Shown here piece by piece: positions 46,029 through 54,809 of a stretch of DNA of 64,000 nucleotides. The DNA is from Allofrancisella inopinata (GTDB lineage Bacteria; Pseudomonadota; Gammaproteobacteria; Francisellales; Francisellaceae): positions 1,054,001-1,118,000 of the forward strand of contig NZ_CP038241.1 of NCBI RefSeq assembly GCF_012222965.1. Reading direction: 5' to 3'. Under the pieces are notes generated by a model, which worked only from the letters and a program-made list of their open reading frames with translations, made no database searches and had not been told where the DNA came from. Every line of letters starts with the position of its first letter. Position 1 is the first letter of the stretch. The translations under genes were made by a program, and so were the position numbers.

Positions 46029-46357
46029 AATATGTACCTCTGCAAGGAGATATCATCTGGCTAGATTTTGACCCTTCAGCTGGCAGTGAAATAATGAAAA
46101 GACGCCCGGCACTGGTACTTTCAAGAAAGATATTTAATGAGCATACTGGTTTTGCCATGGTTGCTCCCATAACAAATACAGAAAGAAAAAATAAATTTAC
46201 TATACCAACGCCAGCAAATAATAAAACAGAAGGATATGTTTTAACTTATCAAGCTAGAACACTAGATTTTAAAGTCAGAAACGCTGAAAAAATAGAATCC
46301 GTATCTTCTGAATACCTGAAAAAAATCACAACATTAATAAAGCTTATAATAAGCTAA
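46025..46357 (+). CDS. mazF: MazF/PemK-family mRNA interferase toxin
   Basis: 110 residues. Standard start P-L-Q-G-D-I-I-W-L-D-F-D-P-S-A-G-S-E-I followed by K-R-R-P-A-L-V-L-S (catalytic Arg region) and V-A-P-I-T-N-T. The later L-T-Y-Q-A-R-T-L-D-F segment matches the ChpB branch. Cuts mRNA at a short sequence; the site is not predictable here. Intact. Confidence 0.93.
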   Translation: MKYVPLQGDIIWLDFDPSAGSEIMKRRPALVLSRKIFNEHTGFAMVAPITNTERKNKFTIPTPANNKTEGYVLTYQARTLDFKVRNAEKIESVSSEYLKKITTLIKLIIS

Positions 46358-46490
46358 TACAGTTAGTTCTAATTTTAAAAAAATATCTGAAAAAAACTCA
46401 AATTGAATTAATTTAAAAAAATGTATAACTAGTCTTGATCGTAAATTTTAGAATGCGGCAGTTGATAATTCCTACCCCTATTTATTAATA

Positions 46491-48575
46491 TTATTGTATA
46501 ACTTCATAGCAACTGATAGAAACTAATTCGGAGTCATTTTGGTTTCTATAATGTAGCTTGGTTTCAGATCTTTTTTGGTCTGAAAAAATCTTTCCATCAG
46601 TATTATCAACTGATAAATAAGCTCTAAGTACAGTTTTTCCCATAGAATAGTCTACATAATTACCGAATGTTGGAGCAGTTACAGAAGATGGATATGCATA
46701 ACCACTTGGACAAGTGAAAGTAATCTTGCTATTAGATGACTTAGTCCAAGTGATACCACTTGTAGATCCATCACCACTATTTTTTATGTTAGAGTAATCG
46801 CCACCTTCCAGCTCCATTGAGGTTTTAAAACCTTCTCCTGTGTCAATGCTTATATTAGCTGTTACAGGACTAAGACCTGAGTCATTTGGTGGAGTAGCTG
46901 TTAGAGTTACGGTGTAATTAGTTTCATAGTCTCCAAATTCTACATATCCAGCCCCATGTGAAGTTGGATAAATATCTATTGCTTCTGGATCTGAGCTCCA
47001 AGATAACGTCCAAGCACTTGTTATACCTGTATTTGTTAGATCTGCGTTTAAAGTATATTCTAATAACCCTGTTCTATAACTATCCAATTCAGGTGCTGTA
47101 GCTGGGCCTGTGAGTACAGGTTCAGTAACACTTCTGGTACTATTACCTTTTTTAGCAATATACTCTACTTGATATGTTGTGCTAGTAAGTGGGAATGTTT
47201 GAGTTAGCGTATCTGTAGATCCTGGTACTACATCACCATTTATCCTCCACTCTTTTGTCCAACTACTATCTATAATTGTACCTGTAGTATTCGCTGTGAT
47301 TGTCAATTTAAGTGGATCACTACCATCTTGGCTATATGATAATGATGGTTGATTGACTTCACCTATATGTATAGTATCAGTAGCAGTTCTGATACTTTGA
47401 CCTTTTGTAGCAGTATACGTTATGTTATATGTTTTATTGGACTCGGAAGGAAATGTATGGTTCAGCGTATCTGTTGTTGCTCCCGATACTACACTACCAT
47501 CTATCTTCCACTGTTTTGTCCAACTACTATCTATACTTGTATTTGTAGTATCTGCTGTTATCGTGTAAATAAGTGGATCACTACTATCTGGAGTAGTTAT
47601 TAATGTCGGTTGAATGACTTCTCCTACCTGTATAGTTTTAGTAGCACTTCTTGTAAGTTCACCTTTTGTAGCAATATACTCAACTTGATATGTTGTATCA
47701 GATTGGGTAAATGTATGGTTTAGCGTATCTGTTGTAGCGTTTGGTACTACATCACCATTTATCTTCCACTGCTTTGTCCAGCTACTATCTATAATTGTAC
47801 CTGTAGTATCTGCTGTTATTGTATAAGTAAGCGGATCACTACTATCTACTACAGGTATTAATGTCGGCTCTACTATTTCACCTGTAAGTATATCTTTTGT
47901 ATCTGTTGAGATTATCTCTCCATCTACAGAGACTTCTAAAGTTACTGTGTAAGTTGTATTTGGTGCTGGGAAAAGATACTCTATCTCTTGGCCTGTACCA
48001 ATCTCTGTACCATCTACTTTCCAAGTAAAAGTTGCATCATCTGGTATTCCAGTATCTGTTGTATTAGCTGTAAATTTATAGTCCAATCCTGAACCTCCTA
48101 CAACCTCTGCATCAATCTTAACTGCACCGTACTCTGTACTTACTGTTTTAGCTAAGTCAATTTTTTGAACAGTACCATCTGGATATGTTATCGTTCCAGA
48201 AACACCTATCTGATGTGCTCCTGCTGTACTAAATATCCAACCGGTCGGATTAGACTCAGATGTACAATCACCATTACATAATGGTAAATTCTTATCACTA
48301 AGTTGCTGATCTGTAGCAAACTGACCATCTGACAGAACCCAGGTTATGTTATATTGTGGTTCTGGTACAGCTTCTTGTTTTAGGACCTTATCTACTGTTT
48401 TACCTACTACGTTTGTATATCTAAGCAAATCAGCTTGGTCTAATTCTATACTACAAACTGCACCATCACAATTTGTCCCTATTTGATATTCTGTTAGCTC
48501 CTCTTGAGAGCAACTACTTAAAAGCACTGCCAACCCTAAGACTGAACTAATACCATATACATATTTATTTAACAT
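46491..48575 (-). CDS. Repeat-containing surface lipoprotein (Ig/PKD-like modules)
   Basis: 694 residues. Lipoprotein signal with lipobox L-S-S-C (Cys22), GGAG before the ATG. Residues 150-235 are a PKD-like module (F-T-W-K-V-D-G, Y-T-V-T-L). About 237-492 are three tandem modules of some 85 residues, each with S-D-P-L-x-x-T-I-T-A, S-S-W-T-K-x-W and T-Y-x-x-x-Y-x-A. Another module and a C-terminal domain with a Cys pair follow. Composition is Thr/Ser/Asp-rich, unlike its neighbours. Probably faces the outside or periplasm in binding or adhesion; target unknown. It sits between two toxin-antitoxin pairs. Confidence 0.75.
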   Translation of the reverse strand: MLNKYVYGISSVLGLAVLLSSCSQEELTEYQIGTNCDGAVCSIELDQADLLRYTNVVGKTVDKVLKQEAVPEPQYNITWVLSDGQFATDQQLSDKNLPLCNGDCTSESNPTGWIFSTAGAHQIGVSGTITYPDGTVQKIDLAKTVSTEYGAVKIDAEVVGGSGLDYKFTANTTDTGIPDDATFTWKVDGTEIGTGQEIEYLFPAPNTTYTVTLEVSVDGEIISTDTKDILTGEIVEPTLIPVVDSSDPLTYTITADTTGTIIDSSWTKQWKINGDVVPNATTDTLNHTFTQSDTTYQVEYIATKGELTRSATKTIQVGEVIQPTLITTPDSSDPLIYTITADTTNTSIDSSWTKQWKIDGSVVSGATTDTLNHTFPSESNKTYNITYTATKGQSIRTATDTIHIGEVNQPSLSYSQDGSDPLKLTITANTTGTIIDSSWTKEWRINGDVVPGSTDTLTQTFPLTSTTYQVEYIAKKGNSTRSVTEPVLTGPATAPELDSYRTGLLEYTLNADLTNTGITSAWTLSWSSDPEAIDIYPTSHGAGYVEFGDYETNYTVTLTATPPNDSGLSPVTANISIDTGEGFKTSMELEGGDYSNIKNSGDGSTSGITWTKSSNSKITFTCPSGYAYPSSVTAPTFGNYVDYSMGKTVLRAYLSVDNTDGKIFSDQKRSETKLHYRNQNDSELVSISCYEVIQ
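47100..47870 (-). repeat. Three tandem repeats of about 255 bp within the lipoprotein gene
   Basis: The complement of CCAACTACTATCTATA or a close variant recurs at about 47258, 47520 and 47777, marking three in-frame units that code for near-identical 85-residue modules. Copy number could change by recombination. Confidence 0.7.
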
Positions 48576-48879
48576 ATTAAATCTCCAGTTAAGTTAAATA
48601 CAAAATATAAAATATAGTAAAATTTAATTTAAGTAAATATATTTTATGAATAAATATTAATTTTTGATATTTTTATAATTTTTGTAATTTAAAATAATTT
48701 AAAACAAATTTATATTCATATTTGTATAGGTAAATGAAAGAAGTTTAATATTTTGAAACAATAAAACTTTTGATTAACGTGACTTTTAAAAAAATGGAAT
48801 TAGATTGATGAAACACAATCTAAATGCAAGAATCGAGATATTACAAAGTATAGGCTGACCTCTTAGGTGGAATTAATTC
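48576..48879. other. AT-rich intergenic region
   Basis: 304 bases between the lipoprotein and the RelE-like toxin gene. Apart from the lipoprotein's own upstream region I see no gene, clear promoter or hairpin. Confidence 0.4.
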
Positions 48880-49167
48880 TTAGAAAGAAACCTTTCTTAT
48901 GTCTCTATAGAAATTTTCATGTGAGCCAATTTTTAATAATGTTAATGTAATAGTTTCGTCATTATAGTTATAGCCAAGCAATATAAGCTGATTATTTATT
49001 TTGAACTTGTACACTCTTAGAAAGTCTAAATCTCCTTTCTTTTGCTCTCCTATACTGGGATTGCTAGCGATAAGTTTTACAGCGTTATCTACTTCTTTTT
49101 TATCTTTGATAGATAGTTTTTTTATATATTTTTTGAACGTATTGGTTTGTTTAATTTTCAAACTCAT
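48880..49167 (-). CDS. RelE/ParE-superfamily toxin
   Basis: 95 residues. Start I-K-Q-T-N-T-F-K-K-Y-I-K-K-L, then G-E-Q-K-K-G-D-L, F-L-R-V-Y-K-F-K-I-N-N-Q-L-I-L-L-G-Y and the closing L-L-K-I-G-S-H-E-N-F-Y-R-D, matching the type II toxin fold related to RelE and YafQ. Probably a ribosome-dependent mRNA cutter; a gyrase-type ParE is the alternative. Overlaps the antitoxin gene by 17 bases. Confidence 0.85.
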   Translation of the reverse strand: MSLKIKQTNTFKKYIKKLSIKDKKEVDNAVKLIASNPSIGEQKKGDLDFLRVYKFKINNQLILLGYNYNDETITLTLLKIGSHENFYRDIRKVSF

Positions 49168-49372
49168 AATCTTCTACCAGTCCATTATCCATCTCAGCTT
49201 TTGCTACTAAACTTCCAATAACAAAATCATAAGGCAGGTCCGGGTTTTCTTCTACAATTCTACCAATCATAGCCCAATGTTCTATTTGGCTTGCACAAGA
49301 TCGGTGCATAACCTTAGCTATTGTTTTTGCTTTAATTACTAAATCATCTGATAATCTAACTGACAAAGCCAT
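49151..49372 (-). CDS. Ribbon-helix-helix antitoxin, ParD-like
   Basis: 73 residues. The N-terminus A-L-S-V-R-L-S-D-D-L-V-I-K-A-K is the RHH beta strand and first helix; R-S-C-A-S-Q-I-E-H-W-A follows, and the tail is acidic (D-N-G-L-V-E-D-Y-E-F-E). Partner of the RelE-like toxin just downstream. Confidence 0.85.
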   Translation of the reverse strand: MALSVRLSDDLVIKAKTIAKVMHRSCASQIEHWAMIGRIVEENPDLPYDFVIGSLVAKAEMDNGLVEDYEFEN

Positions 49373-49404
49373 ATTTTTAGCCCTTATTAAATGTTAATGA
49401 GTTG

Positions 49405-49435
49405 ATTATACAGCATTTTGCGATTAATTGCGATT
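49405..49435 (-). promoter_or_regulatory. Promoter and tandem operator of the RHH/RelE pair
   Basis: On the minus strand TATAAT (complement of 49405-49410) lies 32 bases before the antitoxin ATG. Just upstream are two direct copies of TTGCGATT (plus strand, 49418-49425 and 49428-49435) spaced by exactly ten bases, one helical turn, as RHH dimers often bind. Confidence 0.6.
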
Positions 49436-49728
49436 TTTAATATATAAAAATCCAAAACCTTAGATTTATTTTATAATTTACCTAGGTTTTATTTTAATGC
49501 CAGTCTTAATGTATATACAAGGTACTGAAACTAACATGTAATATTTCTTGTTTATATTAGATGAGTCCGGCCCCGGGCACCATATTAATTATATTTAACA
49601 ATTCTGACCTTTATTTAAACTCACATCAAAGCCTTATATTTAAAGTGGGATTGCTAAGTCGAAGCACCAATAAAATTTTAAACCATAATACAGTAAAATT
49701 AAATTAAAAATTTAACCAATGATACATT
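49436..49728. other. Intergenic region with orphan tRNA end
   Basis: No gene is seen between the RHH antitoxin promoter and the DUF2797 gene. Its one clear feature is the GC-rich block at 49563-49582, listed separately. Confidence 0.4.
49563..49582 (+). other. Orphan tRNA 3' end (possible attachment-site remnant)
   Basis: GAGTCCGGCCCCGGGCACCA has the form of a tRNA 3' end: the T-arm 3' half, an acceptor strand CCCGGGC, discriminator A and CCA. The 75 bases before it do not form the rest of a tRNA. It is a 20-base GC-rich island in about 25% GC sequence. Such short tRNA ends are typical of one side of an integrated element. Confidence 0.45.
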
Positions 49729-50544
49729 CTAGATTATTATATTACACTTGTATCCACTGAATTTACGTATATTTATGACTCCTGTATCAAAGATTAAGTA
49801 CTGTCCTTTTATACCCATAAGTTTTTCGCTGATTATAGGATCTTTATCTAAATTAAGCGATTTAATTTTTATAGGATACTGGATAACAGGATAATTTATT
49901 ATCTGAAGTCTTCCTTCTACTGGCTCAACACTATTTTCGCCGTGTTTTAAACGTATACTACTAATTTCTGAGTTTATTACTTCTAATATTTTATTTCGTA
50001 GTTCAAATAAAACTATAGAGGTATCTGGCTCACCCTGAAGCATTTTACGCCAGTTAGTTTTATCAGCAATATATTTTTTTACTAGTATTTCAACTAACCC
50101 AGAAATTAATCTACTCTCTACTGCAAAGATAGGTATAGCTTGGCTAGCTCCTTGATCAATCCAACGTGAAGGTATATTTTTTAATTTTGTAATACCTACT
50201 TTCACATCTCCTGTATTTGCTAAATAAACTATGTGTGTCTTCATGCAGTTATCCTCACCCCATGCCGAGTCTCTACATGTACCTTGTGCAAAATGACATA
50301 ATTCAGGTTTCACTATACAGATATCACATTCCGGTAACCTTCTCATACACATAAAACAGTAACCTTGAGAATAGCTTTTATTAGTCTTAGCTCCACATGT
50401 AATACAGTTTATTTCGTTTAAATACTCTATTTTAAGGTTACTACCGATATAATCATTTAAACAAATATCATCAAGTTGATATATAGCTGTATTATTTTTA
50501 TCTAGAGATGTTTTTAACTTATGTAAATTTAAAATCTTTTGCAT
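49729..50544 (-). CDS. DUF2797-family protein
   Basis: 271 residues. A Cys-rich region (C-I-T-C-G, C-F-M-C-M-R, C-D-I-C, then C-H-F and G-T-C-R-D-S-A-W-G) is followed by H-I-V-Y-L-A-N-T-G-D-V-K-V-G-I-T-K, which resembles a GIY-YIG strand, and R-W-I-D-Q-G-A. This order matches the DUF2797 family as I recall it. Likely metal-binding; function unknown. Single gene. Confidence 0.8.
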   Translation of the reverse strand: MQKILNLHKLKTSLDKNNTAIYQLDDICLNDYIGSNLKIEYLNEINCITCGAKTNKSYSQGYCFMCMRRLPECDICIVKPELCHFAQGTCRDSAWGEDNCMKTHIVYLANTGDVKVGITKLKNIPSRWIDQGASQAIPIFAVESRLISGLVEILVKKYIADKTNWRKMLQGEPDTSIVLFELRNKILEVINSEISSIRLKHGENSVEPVEGRLQIINYPVIQYPIKIKSLNLDKDPIISEKLMGIKGQYLIFDTGVINIRKFSGYKCNIII

Positions 50545-50642
50545 TTTTGAAATTAATCTCGCTCAAATTATCTCTTAGCATACCAAAATTTGGAAATAGG
50601 TTAAAACTTTTTACTCATATCAGCTATGAATAAACTCTTCTT

Positions 50643-50662
50643 GGACTGTTAAACTGGAATTA
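50643..50662 (+). repeat. MITE left-end remnant
   Basis: Matches the MITE start (GGACTGTTGCAAACTGGAATTA) except for a short deletion. No right end is found within 200 bases. Confidence 0.45.
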
Positions 50663-50732
50663 TAACAAAATATAGCTAACGAAACTAAGAATTTAACTTA
50701 CAACTCCGTCAGGCTTGACCACAGAATCTACT

Positions 50733-50758
50733 AAAATAGCTTAGTTTTAAGCTATTTT
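50733..50758 (-). terminator. Bidirectional hairpin terminator of the tyrS operon
   Basis: AAAATAGCTTA (50733-50743) and TAAGCTATTTT (50748-50758) form a perfect 11-bp stem with a four-base loop; either strand ends in a run of T. Lies about 145 bases past the small membrane protein gene. Confidence 0.7.
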
Positions 50759-50901
50759 TAGTTAGTACTACTTTATGCCTAGTAGGCTATATAATATTAC
50801 GTAAAATGACTCGTTATAGTTAGAATTTAGAAGATTTCAGCTAATAAGCTGAAAGGTATAAAAGGGGATACTAACTTTATGGACACCTTTACCAATAATA
50901 A

Positions 50902-51066
50902 TTAGTTACTAAATTTCTCAATTAGTCTAAGGGCAACATAGATTATGGCACTAATAATAGCTGAAATTATACAAACTTTTAAAGCTAGCGGAAACAGACT
51001 AATAAATACTGTAACTATTGTTACAATAATTAAAACACCTACAAATATCGATAAAAACTTATCCAT
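50902..51066 (-). CDS. Small two-segment membrane protein (54 residues)
   Basis: 54 codons with AAGGAG ten bases before the ATG at 51066. The product starts MDKFLSIFVGVLIIV and is almost wholly hydrophobic, with two segments (about 4-24 and 27-46) around a Pro, then R-L-I-E-K-F-S-N. It begins 12 bases after the tyrS stop, so it is in the same transcript. No family recognised. Confidence 0.75.
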   Translation of the reverse strand: MDKFLSIFVGVLIIVTIVTVFISLFPLALKVCIISAIISAIIYVALRLIEKFSN

Positions 51067-51078
51067 TTTATAAACTCC

Positions 51079-52275
51079 TTATTTTATAATAACTTTGGCA
51101 AATTTACGCTTACCCACTTGGAATACATTCTCTGTACCAATTTTGAAAACTAATTTGTTATCATCAACTTTCTCACCATCAACTTTTACAGCTCCTTGCT
51201 TAATCATTCTGTTAGCTTCAGATGTGCTAGCAACCAAACCTGCTTCTTTTAGTAAATTAGTTATAGGTAAACTTTCTTTTATATCTAATTCTACAACATT
51301 TATATCTTCAGGTATCTGGTTTTTTTGAAATCTTTGTATAAAATCTTGATGGGCATTTTCAGCAGCTTCTATACAATGAAATCTTTGTATAAGCTCTTTT
51401 GCTAACTCTATCTTGATATCACGAGGATTTGCACCATTAAGCACATTTTGCTTTAAACTAGTGATAGCTTCTAAAGATTTAAAACTAAGCAACTCATAAT
51501 AACGCCACATAAGTTCATCAGAGATTGACATAATTTTGCCAAAAATATCAATTGCTGATTCTTCTATACCTATATAATTCTGGCTAGATTTTGACATCTT
51601 TTTAACACCATCTAAACCTTCAAGTAATGGCATAGTTATAATAACTTGTGGCTCTTGGTTATTTTGTTTTTGAAGCTCCCTACCCATTAGCAGGTTAAAT
51701 TTCTGATCAGTACCACCTAGCTCTATATCAGCCTTCATTACCACAGAATCATAACCTTGTACAAGTGGGTACAAAAATTCATGTATAGAAATAGACTGGT
51801 TATTTTTATATCTCTTAGAGAAATCATCTCTTTCAAGCATTCTAGCAACTGTTGATTTAGAAGCTAGTTTAATCATATCAGCCGCTGACATATTGTTAAA
51901 CCAATCACTATTTCTACACACAATAGTTTTTTCTTTATCTAAGATTTTAAAAACCTGACTTGTGTAAGTTTCTGCATTTTTAGCAACCTCTTGTGCTGTC
52001 AATGGTGGTCTAGTAGCATTTTTGCCAGTTGGATCGCCAATCTGAGCTGTAAAATCCCCTATCAGAAAATGAATCTCATGACCTAAATCTTGTAACTGCT
52101 TAAGTTTATTAATAACGACTGTATGTCCTAAATGAATATCTGGAGCAGTTGGATCACAACCAAATTTTATAATTAAAGGTTTACTCTTTTGAAGCTTTTT
52201 AACCAACTCTTCTTCTAAAAGAATTTCGTCCACCCCTCTTTTAATAATATCTAGGGTTTGCTGTATGGATGACAT
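51079..52275 (-). CDS. tyrS: Tyrosyl-tRNA synthetase
   Basis: 398 residues. Class I motifs: [11 protein letters not shown] (HIGH) and K-M-S-K-S (KMSKS), with [24 protein letters not shown] and E-L-G-G-T-D-Q. C-terminal S4 domain ([15 protein letters not shown]). Full length, of the TyrZ-like branch. Confidence 0.97.
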   Translation of the reverse strand: MSSIQQTLDIIKRGVDEILLEEELVKKLQKSKPLIIKFGCDPTAPDIHLGHTVVINKLKQLQDLGHEIHFLIGDFTAQIGDPTGKNATRPPLTAQEVAKNAETYTSQVFKILDKEKTIVCRNSDWFNNMSAADMIKLASKSTVARMLERDDFSKRYKNNQSISIHEFLYPLVQGYDSVVMKADIELGGTDQKFNLLMGRELQKQNNQEPQVIITMPLLEGLDGVKKMSKSSQNYIGIEESAIDIFGKIMSISDELMWRYYELLSFKSLEAITSLKQNVLNGANPRDIKIELAKELIQRFHCIEAAENAHQDFIQRFQKNQIPEDINVVELDIKESLPITNLLKEAGLVASTSEANRMIKQGAVKVDGEKVDDNKLVFKIGTENVFQVGKRKFAKVIIK

Positions 52276-52386
52276 CAGATTATTTAACTTTAATTTTACT
52301 CAATAAAGCAAAATTATATCACAAAACACTTTTATAGAACCAATAAAACCTTATACTTACAGTAAACTATAAATAACTACTACCTA

Positions 52387-53289
52387 ATGAACATATATAT
52401 ATCACAAAGCAACGATGTTTATTTTAATTTAGCTTTAGAAAATTGGTTATTCTTGGAAGATTTGAAAGATCAAAAAATATTATTTTTATGGCAAAACTCG
52501 CCATGCGTTGTAATAGGTAGGGCTCAAAACCCGTGGCTAGAATGTAATCTATTGGCTATGGAAAAAGACAATGTACCTATCATTAGACGTCAAAGTGGCG
52601 GTGGTACTGTTTATCATGATTTTGGTAATCTAAACTATACGATCATTTCTCCAAAAAATGATCACAATATTAAAGCTAATCTTGAACTTGTTTGTAGTGT
52701 TATCCGAAAATTGGAAATAAATGCCTATCCAAACCAAAGAAATGATATTGTAGTTGATCATAACAATTTCACATATAAAATTTCCGGGAGTGCTTTTAGA
52801 GAAAAAAAAGACAGAGCATTTCACCATGGAACACTATTAATAAATGCAAACACTAGCAAGCTTTATAACTACTTACACCAACCAATTGATACATCTTTGG
52901 ATACTAAAGGAGTAAAATCATATAGATCTAAAGTAATCAATCTAAATGAATTAAAACATGATTTACAAACCCAAGATATTACAAAAGCTTTTTTAAGTAG
53001 TTTTAAAAGTGTCGAACTGAGCTTAATAAATGAACAAACTCCTCTTGCAAATAAAGAGCTTATCGAACAAGAAATCAACGTATTAAAAAGTTGGAATTGG
53101 TGCTTTGGCAAAACTTTACCGTTTACAAAAACATATTCTGAAAACCAAGAAGAATTAAAAATAAAAGTCGAATTTGGTATAATTAGTGAGCTAGATTATC
53201 AAAGTAAACAAAAAGATATTTCTAAAAAAGGTATTAAATTTAGCCAAAATCATAAGTTTAAAGATTTAATCAAATATTTTGATCAATAG
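52387..53289 (+). CDS. lplA: Lipoate-protein ligase A
   Basis: 300 residues. Seen: L-W-Q-N-S-P-C-V-V-I-G-R-A-Q-N-P-W, R-R-Q-S-G-G-G-T-V-Y-H-D, K-I-S-G-S-A and H-H-G-T-L-L-I. Attaches lipoate to 2-oxoacid dehydrogenases using ATP. A short C-terminal domain is present. The end overlaps the convergent membrane protein gene by 20 bases. Confidence 0.93.
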   Translation: MNIYISQSNDVYFNLALENWLFLEDLKDQKILFLWQNSPCVVIGRAQNPWLECNLLAMEKDNVPIIRRQSGGGTVYHDFGNLNYTIISPKNDHNIKANLELVCSVIRKLEINAYPNQRNDIVVDHNNFTYKISGSAFREKKDRAFHHGTLLINANTSKLYNYLHQPIDTSLDTKGVKSYRSKVINLNELKHDLQTQDITKAFLSSFKSVELSLINEQTPLANKELIEQEINVLKSWNWCFGKTLPFTKTYSENQEELKIKVEFGIISELDYQSKQKDISKKGIKFSQNHKFKDLIKYFDQ

Positions 53290-54043
53290 CATTTTTCCCA
53301 CGAGTTACTAAAAAAGTAGCTACTGTAATAGCAAATATAAATGGCACCACTAATGAATCTACTATTGTCACAATAATATTTTGAATACTATTTTCTAAAG
53401 GGCTTATCTCCATACCTACATTTTTTAACAAATATATTAAACCAAAAGTAAGTAGCGGCTTAACCACCATAAGAATTAGTACCACAAACACCAACTTAAA
53501 CATATAAAAAAAGTTTAATTTGATTACCTTAAGATTATCTTTGATAGCTTCAAAAATGCCACTCTTACCCAAAAGTACAGCTGGCATAACCGTTAAAAAT
53601 AACAAGATTGCAAGAAAGATGCCTATATACTGTAAAAACATTGACAATAACGTTAATACGATGATAGACAATAAAAAAGCTCCTAAAAAAGAAAATATTC
53701 GTTTAGAAAAGATCTGTAAAGAAAGTTTTATAGCTTCAGATGCTTTTAGCTGATTTTTAATAAAAATTCCTTGTAACAAAATTATCATAGCATAGACAAA
53801 AATTGTAGCTACCATAATTACTAGTACCATAAAACCTAGTACATTTGCTGACGGAAAGTCTACTGGTATAGTTTTTCCACCACTTTCTATATACTCAGCC
53901 ATACCATGCTGCATCATATACACAAAGCAATATTCAGATATAAATGACAGCATAAATGCTAACACGAATGTGAGTTTAAATGATCTCTTATAAATATTCG
54001 TAGCCAAGCTAATCGTCTCTTTAAAGTTTAAATCACTTCTCAT
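53270..54043 (-). CDS. Polytopic membrane protein of unknown function
   Basis: 257 residues from the ATG at 54043 (GAGAG upstream; a TTG at 54070 is less likely). About six hydrophobic segments, for example V-L-A-F-M-L-S-F-I, V-L-G-F-M-V-L-V-I-M-V and L-V-F-V-V-L-I-L-M-V. The overall pattern resembles YciC-like inner membrane families, but I cannot assign it. Single gene, convergent with lplA. Confidence 0.75.
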   Translation of the reverse strand: MRSDLNFKETISLATNIYKRSFKLTFVLAFMLSFISEYCFVYMMQHGMAEYIESGGKTIPVDFPSANVLGFMVLVIMVATIFVYAMIILLQGIFIKNQLKASEAIKLSLQIFSKRIFSFLGAFLLSIIVLTLLSMFLQYIGIFLAILLFLTVMPAVLLGKSGIFEAIKDNLKVIKLNFFYMFKLVFVVLILMVVKPLLTFGLIYLLKNVGMEISPLENSIQNIIVTIVDSLVVPFIFAITVATFLVTRGKNAIDQNI

Positions 54044-54158
54044 ATCAACACTCTCTGTAAAGTTAAACAAAAATAAACAAAAACCAGCTAAAATATATCA
54101 TAAAAATACACCCGTTGTATTACTTTCGAACAAATATAAAAAAATAATATTAAAAAAG

Positions 54159-54187
54159 CTTGTAAAAAACATAACTGGTCCCAATCT
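54159..54187 (+). promoter_or_regulatory. Heat-shock (sigma-32-like) promoter for hslVU
   Basis: CTTGTAAA (54159-54166), a 13-base spacer and CCCAATCT (54180-54187) closely follow the sigma-32 consensus CTTGAAA and CCCCATNT as I recall it. It lies 62 bases before the hslV ATG, an expected place for a heat-induced protease. Confidence 0.5.
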
Positions 54188-54248
54188 AGTTATATTAAAT
54201 TAATACATATTTTTAAATTTATAAACCACTAAATAAGGTGTGTCAATT

Positions 54249-54803
54249 ATGGAAAAAATGAAAGGAACTACTATCTTATGTGTTAGAAAAGGAGATAAGG
54301 TAGTTATAGGAGGAGATGGTCAAGCAACTTTAGGCAACTCTATAGCAAAAGATAATATTGTAAAAGTAAGAAAACTAAATGGTGGTAAAGTTCTTACAGG
54401 TTTTGCTGGCTCTACTGCTGATGCATTTACATTATTTGAAAAATTTGAACAAAAATTAGAATTTTATCAAGGAAATCTGGAGCGTGCCGCGGTAGAAATG
54501 GTACGTGAATGGCGTCTAGATAGAATGCTTAGTAAGCTAGAAGCTATGATTATCGTAGCAGATGAAAAATTATCACTACTAATATCTGGAGTTGGGGATG
54601 TGATGGCAGCAGATAAAAATGATATTATATCTATCGGATCAGGATCAACTTACGCTCGTTCTGCGGCAACTGCTCTTGTTGAAAACACAAATTTATCAGC
54701 TGAAGAAATAGTCAAAAAAAGCTTAACTATTGCAGCAGATACTTGTATTTACACAAACCATAATTTCACGATAGAAAGCTTAGATAACAAAAAGGATAGT
54801 TAA
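54249..54803 (+). CDS. hslV: ATP-dependent protease, peptidase subunit HslV
   Basis: 184 residues from the ATG at 54249 (AAGG eleven bases upstream; a GTG at 54240 is possible). The catalytic Thr is in [11 protein letters not shown], preceded by a six-residue propeptide to be removed, as in several species. Also G-D-G-Q-A-T-L-G and [11 protein letters not shown]. Forms the proteolytic core with HslU, whose gene follows seven bases later. Confidence 0.96.
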   Translation: MEKMKGTTILCVRKGDKVVIGGDGQATLGNSIAKDNIVKVRKLNGGKVLTGFAGSTADAFTLFEKFEQKLEFYQGNLERAAVEMVREWRLDRMLSKLEAMIIVADEKLSLLISGVGDVMAADKNDIISIGSGSTYARSAATALVENTNLSAEEIVKKSLTIAADTCIYTNHNFTIESLDNKKDS

Positions 54804-54809
54804 TACATT

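Larger units (their letters stand above)
50545..50901. other. Intergenic region with two hairpins
   Basis: No gene. GGACTGTT then AAACTGGAATTA at 50643-50662 is a MITE left end missing two or three bases. A terminator-like hairpin is at 50733-50758 and a second perfect 8-bp hairpin at 50835-50854 (TTTCAGCT, loop AATA, AGCTGAAA) without a T run. Confidence 0.45.
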
